Assembly: GCA_052031065.1 (NCBI GenBank) | Contig: JBPEXY010000261.1 | Span: 1-64,000 of the forward strand | DNA: 64,000 bases | Source of the DNA: JBPEXY01 sp052031065 | Lineage (GTDB): Bacteria > Pseudomonadota > Gammaproteobacteria > Immundisolibacterales > Immundisolibacteraceae | Direction of reading: 5' to 3' | In this document: piece after piece, positions 19,383 through 28,597 of the stretch | Layout: each line of letters opens with the position of its first letter | How positions within the stretch are numbered: the first letter of the stretch is position 1 | Translations under genes and position numbers: made by a program | Notes under the pieces: model-generated | Databases searched by the model: none | Told to the model about the DNA's origin: nothing | What the model saw: only the letters and a program-made list of their open reading frames with translations

Positions 19383-19823
19383 CTACCCCTCGTACCGCAC
19401 TGTCAACACGGCGCAGGGTGCACACCGCACCACATATTCTGCGGTACTGCCCAGCAGCAGATGTTTCAGGCCGGTATAACCGTGGGTACCGATGACGATG
19501 AGATCCGATGACTGGGCAGACGCACACTTCACCAGCTCGGTGCCGGCATGGCCGTGAAGCACAATCGGCGTTTCGCGGTGGCAGTTGGCCAGATGGGTAT
19601 CACTCAGCAGCGCCAGCCGCTCCATCGCCCGGTCTTCAACATCGGGGTCAAAAGTCGCCCCCATACTCAGTTCCGCCGGCATCGGTACCGGCTCGATCAC
19701 GTAGGCCGGCAGCACCACCGCATCAAACAGAGTCGCCATTTCCGCCGCGTAGGTGAGCGCCTTAACGGCAGGATCTGAAAAATCGACCGGTACAAGTATG
19801 TTCTGGATTTCAACTCTGTTCAT
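19383..19823 (-). CDS. Universal stress protein, UspA family
   Basis: Cytosolic 146-residue UspA-domain protein. It starts with the strand NILVPVDFSDPAVKAL and carries the ATP-binding signature GTHGYTGLKHLLLGSTAE (G-x2-G-x9-G-S) near residues 112-129, so it probably binds ATP. It is 34 bases after a second UspA gene on the same strand, and the two look like a duplicated pair. Usp proteins are made in stress and stationary phase; the exact role here is not predictable. Confidence 0.92.
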   Translation of the reverse strand: MNRVEIQNILVPVDFSDPAVKALTYAAEMATLFDAVVLPAYVIEPVPMPAELSMGATFDPDVEDRAMERLALLSDTHLANCHRETPIVLHGHAGTELVKCASAQSSDLIVIGTHGYTGLKHLLLGSTAEYVVRCAPCAVLTVRYEG

Positions 19824-19857
19824 CTCTACTTACCCTCTTCTGGCGTTACGTTAAGTA

Positions 19858-20313
19858 TTAGCTATCGTCCCTGTCCCTGATCGGGCCGACCGTCATTACC
19901 GGGCAGGTGGCGCCCCGCACTACCCGCTCTGCCTTGCTACCCAGAAGCAGATGACGCAGCCCCGAATGGCCGTGAGTACCCATGACGATCAGATCCACAG
20001 CCCGTTCGCTGGCCACCTCAATGATCGTGGCCGAAGCCTCCCCTTCAGCAACCATGGTGTTCGCCTCAACTCCATGACGCACTTCAGCGGCGACAAGCGC
20101 TTCAAGCTTCTTCTCTGCAAGGGCAGTCTGATTGGCGTCGATAATCGCAGCGGCGTTGAATTCCATCGGCGCGACTACCGGCTCTACGACATAAAGCAGG
20201 GTTAAATCGGCACCCGAGCGGTGCGCCAGCTCCTCCGCATGAGCCAAAGCCCCAAGCGATGCAGTAGAAAAGTCAACGGGTACCAGGATGTGGGTAACTG
20301 CTGCTGTCTTCAT
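19858..20313 (-). CDS. Universal stress protein, UspA family
   Basis: Second UspA-domain protein, 151 residues, with the N-terminal strand HILVPVDFSTASLGAL and the nucleotide motif GTHGHSGLRHLLLGSKAE near residues 112-129. It differs from its neighbour mainly in the central region (EANTMVAEGEAS). It is the upstream member of the pair and so probably the first gene of a short operon. Confidence 0.92.
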   Translation of the reverse strand: MKTAAVTHILVPVDFSTASLGALAHAEELAHRSGADLTLLYVVEPVVAPMEFNAAAIIDANQTALAEKKLEALVAAEVRHGVEANTMVAEGEASATIIEVASERAVDLIVMGTHGHSGLRHLLLGSKAERVVRGATCPVMTVGPIRDRDDS

Positions 20314-20464
20314 AACGCCCCCTTGTCGATTTAGTGAGTGAAGATGGAACCGCGGTTATAAATACTCCCCGCCTTCTACCTTCATGATGTTCCGTATCTC
20401 TACGCGACACAAGTTGATCCCGCTCAAGGCCCAACACGCAACCCCTGTCAATCACCCCCGCTAA

Positions 20465-21079
20465 TCAACTGGAAGAGCTCCGCCGCAGCTGATGGTCATG
20501 ACAGCGGCCTAGCGCAATGATGCCCATCAGAGAGCCGAGCAGTGCCATCGCCATATCCGACTGGGTATCCCAAACATAACCCTGGGTACCGAGAAAAGCA
20601 TCCGCCGCGGTCTCGCTAAAAACTGCCACCCACCACTCAATCAGTTCGTAGAACGCGCTGACCGCGAGCGCAAAACAGAGCAGAAAAAAATTCAACCAGC
20701 CGCCTCTGGCCAACACCCGCACCCTTAGTATCACCTCGCGCGCAACCAGTGTTGGCACCAGCCCCTGGAACAGATGCCCCAGCTTGTCGTAATGATTTCG
20801 CTGCAGGTCAAGCAGTTCCATAAACCAGTCACCAAACGGCACCCGAGCATAAGTGTAGTGCCCGCCAACCAGCAGAACCACGCAATGGATAAGAACAAGC
20901 TGGTAAACCAATGGCGTGAGCTGAAAATTACGCCGCGTACGAGCCAGAACCAGGGCAGCCACCACTGCCGGTAACACCTCAAGAACCCATATATACCGGT
21001 CGTAGGGATTCCAGCCGGACCAGAACAATACCGCACCAAAGACCACGACCCACATGGATACAGAAGCCGACAATTTCAT
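20465..21079 (-). CDS. DUF2238 (YjdF-like) integral membrane protein
   Basis: Inner-membrane protein of 204 residues with about six hydrophobic helices. The conserved DUF2238 pattern is clear: GGHYTYARVPFGDW near residue 92, the NHYDKLGHLFQGLVPTL block near 113 and the acidic helix SAFYELIEWW near 161 followed by FLGTQGYVWDTQSDM. Conserved His, Asp and Glu residues inside helices suggest metal or proton binding, but the family has no established function. It stands alone, divergent from RHO pair 2. Confidence 0.82.
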   Translation of the reverse strand: MKLSASVSMWVVVFGAVLFWSGWNPYDRYIWVLEVLPAVVAALVLARTRRNFQLTPLVYQLVLIHCVVLLVGGHYTYARVPFGDWFMELLDLQRNHYDKLGHLFQGLVPTLVAREVILRVRVLARGGWLNFFLLCFALAVSAFYELIEWWVAVFSETAADAFLGTQGYVWDTQSDMAMALLGSLMGIIALGRCHDHQLRRSSSS

Positions 21080-21231
21080 CTTTCCAGCCTACTCTGATTG
21101 TTGATTTCGCGGGGTGCAAACTGCCCAAAACAACATTTCTTTTTGCTCCCGCGACTACAGAGGGTCAAAATAGCGCTCCTGCACAGAGTAGAAATTGACC
21201 ACCGCGCGATTCAGATGATGAGGAGATCAGT

Positions 21232-22569
21232 ATGCGGCCAATCGATGAACTGGTACTGGAAGACGGCGCTTATCAACACCGCACACTGTTCTGGAACGAA
21301 GATATTTACGAAGCGGAACTGGAGCAGATCTTTTCCCGCTCCTGGCTGTTCCTGACCCACGAATCACTGATCCCCGAACCCGGCGATTACAACACCACCC
21401 GTATGGGTGAGGACCGGGTCATCGTGATCCGCCAGACCGATGGTTCAATCCGGGCCTTCATCAACTCCTGCCCACACCGCGGCAATACCGTTTGCCACGC
21501 GGATGCAGGAAATGCACGACAGTTTACCTGCAGTTATCACGGCTGGTCGTTTGCGGCGGACGGATCACTGGCTGCAGTTCCACTCGAGCAGGACGCCTAT
21601 TTCAACGAGATCGACAAGGCTCAGTTCGGTCTGCGACAGGTGCCGCAGGTCGCCTCCTACAAGGGCATGGTGTTTAGCAGCTTCGACAGGCTCGCGCCGC
21701 CGCTGGAAGAGTACCTTGGCGACATGCGCTGGTACCTTGACGTGTTGCTGGATGTGCCGGGCGGTATTGAACTGATCGGCCCGCCGATGAAATCGATCCT
21801 CAACTGCAACTGGAAAACTCCGGCAGAAAATTTCGGTGGTGATGATTACCACTTCGGCTGGACACATGCGGCCGGCGTCGCGGTGATGGGCGGGCCGTTA
21901 CAGATGCTTAGCGGCAACGCACAGGTCCCACCGGAAGTGGGTTTTCAGGTCGGCTCCCGCTATGGCCATATATTCGGTTTAATCGAACAGGGCGCATCCG
22001 CGCTACAGGTCTGGCCGGAATGGCGCGAACAGTACGAAGCCTGGCTCAACTCCCGTCTGCCAGGACTTGTGGAAAAATTTGGCGCCGACCGCGCCCGTTT
22101 TTATAAAGGCCACTGGAACGCCAACATCTTTCCCAACTGCAGTTTTCTGTATGGCACCAACACCTTCAAGGTGTGGCAGCCTCGTGGTCCTCGCGCTATA
22201 GAGGTTTACACCTGGACCCTGGTGGAGAAGGAGATGCCGGAAGAGCTGAAACAGATGCATCACCGCAGCAATGCCGCCACCTTTGGCACCGCCGGAATGC
22301 TGGAGAGCGACGACGGCGAAAACTTTGAAGAGTGCACGCAGAATAATCGCGGCTTCAACACCCGCCAGGATTATTACTACACCGGCATGGGTCGTGGTCA
22401 CGAAGGGCCGCACCCGGAAATGCCAGGCATCATCAGTGAAAGCCTGGTCGCTGAGACCGGATTGCGGAATTTTTACCGAACCTGGGCCAGAATGGTAAAC
22501 GGTGACGACTGGACGCGCATTGGCGCACCAGCCACCGCCCCCCTGTCAGGCCTGAGGGCGGTGAAATGA
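21232..22569 (+). CDS. Rieske ring-hydroxylating oxygenase, alpha subunit (RHO 2)
   Basis: Catalytic subunit of 445 residues. Rieske ligands are C80, H82, C100 and H103 (SCPHRGNTVC...CSYHGW). The mononuclear-iron set is D204, H207 and H212 in ENFGGDDYHFGWTH, the classical pattern of naphthalene/biphenyl-type dioxygenases, so an uncharged aromatic hydrocarbon substrate is reasonable. D204 is the usual inter-subunit electron bridge. A GGAG ribosome site precedes the ATG. Its stop overlaps the beta start by four bases (ATGA), so the two are translationally coupled. No ferredoxin or reductase gene follows. Confidence 0.93.
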   Translation: MRPIDELVLEDGAYQHRTLFWNEDIYEAELEQIFSRSWLFLTHESLIPEPGDYNTTRMGEDRVIVIRQTDGSIRAFINSCPHRGNTVCHADAGNARQFTCSYHGWSFAADGSLAAVPLEQDAYFNEIDKAQFGLRQVPQVASYKGMVFSSFDRLAPPLEEYLGDMRWYLDVLLDVPGGIELIGPPMKSILNCNWKTPAENFGGDDYHFGWTHAAGVAVMGGPLQMLSGNAQVPPEVGFQVGSRYGHIFGLIEQGASALQVWPEWREQYEAWLNSRLPGLVEKFGADRARFYKGHWNANIFPNCSFLYGTNTFKVWQPRGPRAIEVYTWTLVEKEMPEELKQMHHRSNAATFGTAGMLESDDGENFEECTQNNRGFNTRQDYYYTGMGRGHEGPHPEMPGIISESLVAETGLRNFYRTWARMVNGDDWTRIGAPATAPLSGLRAVK

Positions 22570-23120
22570 GCGGCTCTGTAGAGCGTTCAGTCAACTCAAC
22601 CCGGGCCGGTCAGCCTGTCGACCGGGATACCCACTTCGATATCGAACGTTTCCTTACCCGCGAAGCTCGCTTGCTTGACCAGGAGCGCTTCGATGAGTGG
22701 CTGCAACTACTCACAGCGGACATTCGTTACCAACTGCCGGTGGAGGAAGTGCGGTACCGGGAGGACACCAAGCCAATCGGTTCCGCTACCGGCAATTTCA
22801 TCTACGATGATGACTACGCGCTGCTGGAAATGCGGGTGAAGAGAACCGATACCGGCCTGATCTGGTTTGAAAACCCCAGAACCAGCAGCCGTCGGCTGAT
22901 CACCAACATCGACGCCGAGTGGTCTGAGCAGGAAGATGAGGTCAACGTCTACTCAACGTTCCTGACCTACAGAAATCGTCGCCAGAGTGACGAAACCTGG
23001 CTGGTTGGCGGCCGCGAAGACCGTCTGCGGCGGACTGAAGCAGGCTGGCGGCTGGCACACCGGCTGATCCGTATCGACCAACGGGTGATACAGGACAAGA
23101 ATCTGCACCTTTTTCTCTGA
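22566..23120 (+). CDS. RHO beta subunit (partner of RHO 2)
   Basis: Small RHO subunit of 184 residues, coupled to the alpha gene by an ATGA overlap. Landmarks include RFLTREARLLDQERFDEWLQLL near residue 27, DIRYQLPVEEVRYR and the RRLITNIDAEW strand near 108. The C-terminus NLHLFL matches the short hydrophobic tail found in the other beta subunits of the window. The fold is SnoaL-like and the role is structural. Confidence 0.9.
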   Translation: MSGSVERSVNSTRAGQPVDRDTHFDIERFLTREARLLDQERFDEWLQLLTADIRYQLPVEEVRYREDTKPIGSATGNFIYDDDYALLEMRVKRTDTGLIWFENPRTSSRRLITNIDAEWSEQEDEVNVYSTFLTYRNRRQSDETWLVGGREDRLRRTEAGWRLAHRLIRIDQRVIQDKNLHLFL

Positions 23121-23201
23121 TTTGGTGTAACCGGTATACACGGGGAAGCGGGTAAACTGATCACCCCTGAATAGCTGAACAGAGTGGATTAAAACAGGAA
23201 A

Positions 23202-24704
23202 TTGGCTGAACCCGCCGCCCCGCCAACTCTCGCTGCAATTGACCTTGGGTCAAACAGCTTCCACATGATTGTTGCCGAGCATATTGGCAATGGTGACCTG
23301 AGAATCATCGACCGGCTCCGCGAGCCGGTCCGGCTCGGTAGCGGGTTACGCAACGGCGACCTCACTCCTGAGACCAAAACCAGAGCGCTCAACTGTCTTG
23401 AACGTTTCGGCGAACGGATTGGTCACCTGCCGCCCGGCGCAGTTAGAGCAGTCGGCACCAACACCCTCAGACAGCTTCACGATAGTTACCGGTTTCTCAA
23501 ACAGGCCGGCAAGGCCCTGCGCCACCCGATCGACGTTATTTCCGGCATCGAAGAAGCGCGACTCATCTATCTGGGCGTGGCCCATACTCTGCAAAGCGAC
23601 CAACGCCGGCTGGTGGTCGATATTGGCGGCGGCAGCACCGAGCTGATCGTGGGTGAACAGTTCCAGCCACTAACCATGGAAAGCGTTTACGCCGGCTGCA
23701 TCTCTGTTGGCCGCAGGGCATTCGGCGACGGCAAACTCAGCCACAAGGCGATGCGCAACGCGCAGCTGCTGGCGCGCCAGGAGTTTGAGCTGGTTGGCGG
23801 CACCTTTCGCGATCAGCAGTGGCAAGCTGTGGTTGGCGCCTCTGGAACAATTCGCGCGGCGCGTAACGTCGCCGTAGCGAACGGGCTAACAGCAGAACAT
23901 CACCAGGGAGAGCTGTCCCGCGATGCGGTGAATGCCATCTGCGAAATGGTCGCAGACGCCGGTACTATCGACGATTTGCAGCTGGCCGGACTAAAAGAGG
24001 ACCGCAGAGCGGTTTTTCCTGGCGGTGTTGCGGTGCTCAAGGCAGTGTTTGACGAGCTCGAAATCGATTTCATGTCCGTGTCGGATGGTGCTCTACGCGA
24101 GGGACTAATGTTCGACCTGATCGGACGACGCGGTGCCGATGATGTTCGCCAGCGCTCGGTTGCCGACCTCGCCAGCCGCTATCACGTCGACCCGCAGCGA
24201 TTGCAGGGCATCCGCGATACTGCTACCAGACTGTTCCGCGCCTGCCGCGATGCGTGGGAACTTGACCTGCCGGACGGTGAAAAATTTATTGACTGGGCAG
24301 CACTACTGCACCCGATTGGACTGGATATCGCCCACAGCGGCTATCACAAACATGGGGCCTACATCATCGCCAATGCTGACCTCTCCGGCTTCAGCCGCGA
24401 AGAGAAACAGTTGTTGGCGCTGTTGGTAAAGGGACATCGGCGAAAATTCCCACTTGCCGAAGTCAAGGCTCTGCGCGGCCTGTGGCGACGTAGCGCGGCA
24501 CGTACACTCGCTCTATTACGCCTGGCGGTGATACTGCATCGCGGTCGAACCACTCCACCGGATGAGATGAGCCCGAACGCCAAAGAAGCGACTCTCAAGC
24601 TCTCCATTCCAACATCCTGGCTGGAGCAGCACCCGTTAACCGCCGCCGAACTGCAGCAGGAACAACGCCACCTTAAAGCTGCCGGACTGCAACTGCTGAT
24701 CTGA
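23202..24704 (+). CDS. ppx: Exopolyphosphatase, Ppx/GppA family
   Basis: Hydrolyses terminal phosphate from inorganic polyphosphate (Ppx) or converts pppGpp to ppGpp (GppA); the two cannot be fully separated by reading alone. It has 500 residues, typical of long Ppx. The ASKHA fold shows phosphate-binding loops AAIDLGSNSFHMIVAE near residue 11 and VVDIGGGSTELIVGE near 140, and a C-terminal HD-like helical domain from about 310. The start is TTG at 23202 with an ACAGGAA site just before it; no in-frame ATG precedes the conserved region. It converges on ppk1, and the nearby PAP gene supports a polyphosphate role. Confidence 0.9.
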   Translation: MAEPAAPPTLAAIDLGSNSFHMIVAEHIGNGDLRIIDRLREPVRLGSGLRNGDLTPETKTRALNCLERFGERIGHLPPGAVRAVGTNTLRQLHDSYRFLKQAGKALRHPIDVISGIEEARLIYLGVAHTLQSDQRRLVVDIGGGSTELIVGEQFQPLTMESVYAGCISVGRRAFGDGKLSHKAMRNAQLLARQEFELVGGTFRDQQWQAVVGASGTIRAARNVAVANGLTAEHHQGELSRDAVNAICEMVADAGTIDDLQLAGLKEDRRAVFPGGVAVLKAVFDELEIDFMSVSDGALREGLMFDLIGRRGADDVRQRSVADLASRYHVDPQRLQGIRDTATRLFRACRDAWELDLPDGEKFIDWAALLHPIGLDIAHSGYHKHGAYIIANADLSGFSREEKQLLALLVKGHRRKFPLAEVKALRGLWRRSAARTLALLRLAVILHRGRTTPPDEMSPNAKEATLKLSIPTSWLEQHPLTAAELQQEQRHLKAAGLQLLI

Positions 24705-24716
24705 CCGGCTCAGATC
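24698..24716. terminator. Hairpin between convergent ppx and ppk1
   Basis: A perfect 7-bp stem GATCTGA/TCAGATC with a five-base loop spans the ppx stop codon. There is no T-run, so a role in termination or mRNA protection is only possible. Confidence 0.3.
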
Positions 24717-24750
24717 TGACCGTTGACTAACCCGGTCAGCACGATACTAC

Positions 24751-26841
24751 CTATAGCGATGCCAACAACTCCTGCTGGGCGCAGACCTGACCATCCCCAT
24801 CCGCCGGCTGTAACGGCACGTAGGTCCCGTCGGGTTGCAGCGACCATGCCTGGCAGTTGTCACGCAGATAGAGTTCCAGCTCCTGGCGTACCTGTTCACG
24901 GACTTTTTTCTGCGACAGTGGAAATGCCACCTCAACCCGGTTGTAGAGATTACGCGGCATCCAGTCGGCGCTGCCACAGTAAATTTTTTCTTCGCCACCG
25001 TTGTAGAAATAGACCGCGCGGGTATGCTCAAGAAACCGGCCGACAACCGAGCGCACGGTAATATTCTCGGAAAGCCCTTTTACCCCGGGGCGCAAACAGC
25101 AGATGCCGCGGACGATCAGGTCTATCTTTACCCCGGCGCAGGAGGCCGCGTAGAGCGCCTCGATCATTGCCGGGTCTGACAGGGAGTTGATCTTGACGAT
25201 AATCCGCGCCGGCTTACCCTGTTCTGCGTTGCGCCGTTCGTTGGCGATCATCTCCACCAGGCTCGATTGCAGGGTAAAAGGCGCCTGCAGCACATGTTTC
25301 GGCTTGGGAATTTTGCCCAGACTGGTGAGCTGCAGAAAGACGTTGTGGATCTCCTGCGAGATGGTCTTGCTGGCGGTAAACAGACCGTAGTCAGTGTAGA
25401 AACGCGCGGTGGCATGGTGGTAGTTGCCAGTGCCGAGATGGACATAACGCACCAGTTTTTTGCCTTCACGACGCACCACCAGGATCATCTTGGCGTGGGT
25501 TTTGTAGCCAACCACGCCGTAAACCACATGAGCGCCAGCTTCCTGCAACCGGGTGGCCAGAGCAATGTTGGCCTCTTCATCGAAGCGGGCCCGCAGTTCG
25601 ATGACCACGGTGACCTCCTTACCGGCGCGGGCCGCCCGCAGCAGTGCATCCACTACTGAAGAATCATTGCCGGTACGGTACAGGGTCTGCTTGATCGCCA
25701 CTACCTGCGGGTCGCGCGCTGCCTGATCCAGAAACTCCACCACCGGAGTAAAAGAATCGAAGGGGTGGTGGAGCAGCACATCTCGCCGCGAGATGGTGGT
25801 GAAAACACTGTTACCACTGCCAAATTTATCAGGCAACCGCTGGGTAAAGGGTGTGTACTTGAGGCCTGCATAGCGGTTCGAGACCATATCGTAAATGGCG
25901 CCGATACGACTCAAATTAACCGGCCCCTTAACCAGGAACAGATCCTCGCGCTCCAGTTCGAACTGATCAAGCAGAAACTGCACCAGCCGATCCGGGCAAT
26001 CATCGCTCACTTCAAGCCTTACCGCATCGCCGTAGCGGCGTGAAGGCAGTTCCCCTTCCATCGCTCTGAGCAGGTCATCGACCTCCTCTTCATCGACGAA
26101 GAGATCGCTGTTACGGGTCACCTGGAACTGGTAGCAGCCCTCCACGGTCATGCCTGGGAACAGCTCATCAATGTGAGCGTGGATCACCGAGGAGAGGAAC
26201 ACGGTAGCCAGTCCATCGGATTCGTTGTCGAGATGATCAAGGCGGATCAAGCGCGGCAATGCCCGCGGTACCTGCACCACCGCGTAGTTGATATTACGGC
26301 CAAAAGCATCCCGACCATTCAGCGCGACAATAAAATTGAGACTTTTGTTGAGAATGCGGGGAAACGGGTGGCCGGGATCAAGCCCCATGGGACTCAGTAC
26401 TGGCAACACCTCTTCACGAAAATAGCGGGTCAACCACAGGCTCTGCTGAGCAGTCCAGTCACGTCGCGGCAAAAAGGTAATTTCCTGCTCCGCCAGTAAC
26501 GGTATGATGACCTCGTTAAACAGCCGGTACTGCTCAGTCACCAGCTCGTGAGCGCGCCCATTGATCTGCTCCATCACCTGATTGGGAGTCATTTTGTCAG
26601 GACCGCTCTGTGCAGCGCCGGCCCTGATCTGTGCCTTCAGGCCAGCCACCCGCACCTCGTAAAACTCATCCATGTTGGTATCGAAGATACAGAGGAAACG
26701 CATCCGCTCCAGCAGCGGCAACTGATCAACATTGACCTGGGCAAGCACACGGGCATGAAATTCCAGCAAACTCAGTTCCCGGTTAAGGAAAAAAGCTGTG
26801 CCGCTCATTTCTGTTGCCATTTCACTGACTTCCCGATCCAT
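24751..26841 (-). CDS. ppk1: Polyphosphate kinase 1
   Basis: Reversibly builds long-chain polyphosphate from ATP. The chosen ATG at 26841 gives 696 residues, normal for PPK1, and follows a strong AGGAAGGGGA ribosome site; an open frame extends 37 codons further but lacks family sequence. The N-terminal domain starts FFLNRELSLLEFHARVL. The PLD-like catalytic halves carry the autophosphorylated His in YVHLGTGNYHHATA and the second conserved His in RFLEHTRAVYF. The usual GTGNYNP is NYHHA here, a variant around the active site. It is convergent with ppx and divergent from the phosphotransferase gene. Confidence 0.95.
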   Translation of the reverse strand: MDREVSEMATEMSGTAFFLNRELSLLEFHARVLAQVNVDQLPLLERMRFLCIFDTNMDEFYEVRVAGLKAQIRAGAAQSGPDKMTPNQVMEQINGRAHELVTEQYRLFNEVIIPLLAEQEITFLPRRDWTAQQSLWLTRYFREEVLPVLSPMGLDPGHPFPRILNKSLNFIVALNGRDAFGRNINYAVVQVPRALPRLIRLDHLDNESDGLATVFLSSVIHAHIDELFPGMTVEGCYQFQVTRNSDLFVDEEEVDDLLRAMEGELPSRRYGDAVRLEVSDDCPDRLVQFLLDQFELEREDLFLVKGPVNLSRIGAIYDMVSNRYAGLKYTPFTQRLPDKFGSGNSVFTTISRRDVLLHHPFDSFTPVVEFLDQAARDPQVVAIKQTLYRTGNDSSVVDALLRAARAGKEVTVVIELRARFDEEANIALATRLQEAGAHVVYGVVGYKTHAKMILVVRREGKKLVRYVHLGTGNYHHATARFYTDYGLFTASKTISQEIHNVFLQLTSLGKIPKPKHVLQAPFTLQSSLVEMIANERRNAEQGKPARIIVKINSLSDPAMIEALYAASCAGVKIDLIVRGICCLRPGVKGLSENITVRSVVGRFLEHTRAVYFYNGGEEKIYCGSADWMPRNLYNRVEVAFPLSQKKVREQVRQELELYLRDNCQAWSLQPDGTYVPLQPADGDGQVCAQQELLASL

Positions 26842-27026
26842 TAGACGAGTCCCCTTCCTCATATTTAACATCATGCATGACGATAATCTATACAGGGTTG
26901 ATGCAGGGCAAACCCCGGAAAAACTGATCAGTGTACATTCCGAAAAAGGCAATTTAGTGTCAACTCATCACCTTCGCTGACAGACGCGGTAGGGTTGCGG
27001 CACGACTCGTCTGAATGGAGCCCCCC

Positions 27027-28562
27027 ATGTTTGAGACGGCAGAAATCGGCCATAAGATCGACAAGGCGACCTATAAGAAAGAGGTTGCAAAACTGCGCAC
27101 TGCTCTGCTTGGTGCGCAGTACGACCTGCAGCAAAACCGCAACTTCCCGGTGTTGATTATCATCGGTGGCGTCGATGGCGGCGGCAAGGGCGAAATGGTC
27201 AACCTGCTCAACGAATGGATGGACCCGCGCCACATAGACTCCATCGCCTTTGGCCCTGCCTCAGACGAGGAACGCGAACGCCCGCCTTTCTGGCGGTTCT
27301 GGCGTTCCCTGCCCCCTAAAGGACGCATTGGCATTCTGTTCGGCTCCTGGTACACCAATCCGGTGGTTTCCCATGTCATGGGCGAATCCACCGAGGCAGA
27401 ACTGGACGAGGCGATTCACCGCATCGTTCACTTTGAAAAAATGCTCACCGACGAGGGTGTGCTGCTGCTCAAATACTGGTTTCACCTTTCTAAAGAGCAA
27501 CAGCGCAAGCGGCTGAAAAAACTGGAGAAAAATCCCGATACCCGCTGGCGGGTTACCGATACCGACTGGGAGCGGTTCAACCACTACGACATTTTTCGCG
27601 AGGTCTCGGAACACACACTTAGACGCACCAGCACCGGACACGCCCCCTGGCTGGTGATAGAGGGTAATGACGCTAACTACCGTTCTCTCACCGTCGGCCA
27701 GTCACTGCACAGCGCGATGCGCTCACGGCTCGACCAACAGGAACCCGAGCAGAGCAACCATATCGCACCGCCGCTGATTGAACCGGTAGATGGCCTCAAT
27801 CTGTTGCAGACTCTGCCGATGGACCAACCCATTTCCAAATCTGAATATCAGCGGGCGCTGGAAAAGGAACAGGGCCGCCTGAACCGCCTGTCGCGCCATC
27901 CAGAGTTTAAAAATCACTCAGTGGTGATGGTCTTCGAGGGCAACGATGCCGCTGGTAAAGGGGGCAGCATTCGCCGTCTGACCCAGGCACTGGATGCACG
28001 TCATTTCAGCATCATTCCGGTAGCTGCACCAACGACGGAAGAGCTGGCCCACCCCTATCTGTGGCGCTTCTGGCAGCACCTGCCAAGACGCGGGCATATC
28101 ACCATATTTGACCGCTCCTGGTATGGTCGGGTACTGGTAGAGCGGGTTGAAGGTTACTGCGACGATCGCGACTGGATGCGCGCCTATTCGGAAATCTGTG
28201 ACTTTGAGGAGCAACTCGCTGAGCACGGCGTCCTGGTGGTCAAATTCTGGCTCGCGATCACCAACGAGGAGCAGCTGCGACGGTTCAAGGAACGCGAGCA
28301 AATTCCGTTCAAGCAATACAAAATAACCGACGAGGACTGGCGCAACCGGGAGCGCTGGGACGATTACGAGCGGGCAGTCTGCGATATGGTCGAGCGCACC
28401 AGCACTGAATATGCGCCCTGGTCACTGATCCCTGCCAACAACAAGTACCATGCCCGCCTTGAAGTACTGCGCACTGTCTCTGCAAAACTCGAACAGCTGT
28501 TCGGCGTGAAGCCGAATGGAGCAGATGGGAAAAAAAGCACTGGCAAGAAAAGCAGGGATTAG
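27027..28562 (+). CDS. pap: Polyphosphate:AMP phosphotransferase (PPK2 class II)
   Basis: Makes ADP from AMP with polyphosphate as donor. The 511-residue chain has two PPK2 domains in tandem. The C-terminal domain is intact: Walker A EGNDAAGKGG near residue 305 and Walker B/lid FDRSWYGRVLVER near 363. The N-terminal domain keeps GGVDGGGKGE but its Walker B region reads FGSWYTNP without the Asp, so it is probably non-catalytic, as known for class II PPK2. The ATG at 27027 has GGAG six bases upstream; an in-frame ATG four codons earlier is less well placed. With ppx and ppk1 it makes a compact polyphosphate module. Confidence 0.93.
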   Translation: MFETAEIGHKIDKATYKKEVAKLRTALLGAQYDLQQNRNFPVLIIIGGVDGGGKGEMVNLLNEWMDPRHIDSIAFGPASDEERERPPFWRFWRSLPPKGRIGILFGSWYTNPVVSHVMGESTEAELDEAIHRIVHFEKMLTDEGVLLLKYWFHLSKEQQRKRLKKLEKNPDTRWRVTDTDWERFNHYDIFREVSEHTLRRTSTGHAPWLVIEGNDANYRSLTVGQSLHSAMRSRLDQQEPEQSNHIAPPLIEPVDGLNLLQTLPMDQPISKSEYQRALEKEQGRLNRLSRHPEFKNHSVVMVFEGNDAAGKGGSIRRLTQALDARHFSIIPVAAPTTEELAHPYLWRFWQHLPRRGHITIFDRSWYGRVLVERVEGYCDDRDWMRAYSEICDFEEQLAEHGVLVVKFWLAITNEEQLRRFKEREQIPFKQYKITDEDWRNRERWDDYERAVCDMVERTSTEYAPWSLIPANNKYHARLEVLRTVSAKLEQLFGVKPNGADGKKSTGKKSRD

Positions 28563-28597
28563 GGTAATCGAAATTAGTGTAAACGGTCGTGGGCAAG

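Noticed and set aside
23125..23141. Near-palindrome GTGTAACCGGTATACAC between RHO 2 beta and ppx
   Set aside because: It has a one-base bulge and no T-run; too weak to call a terminator or operator.
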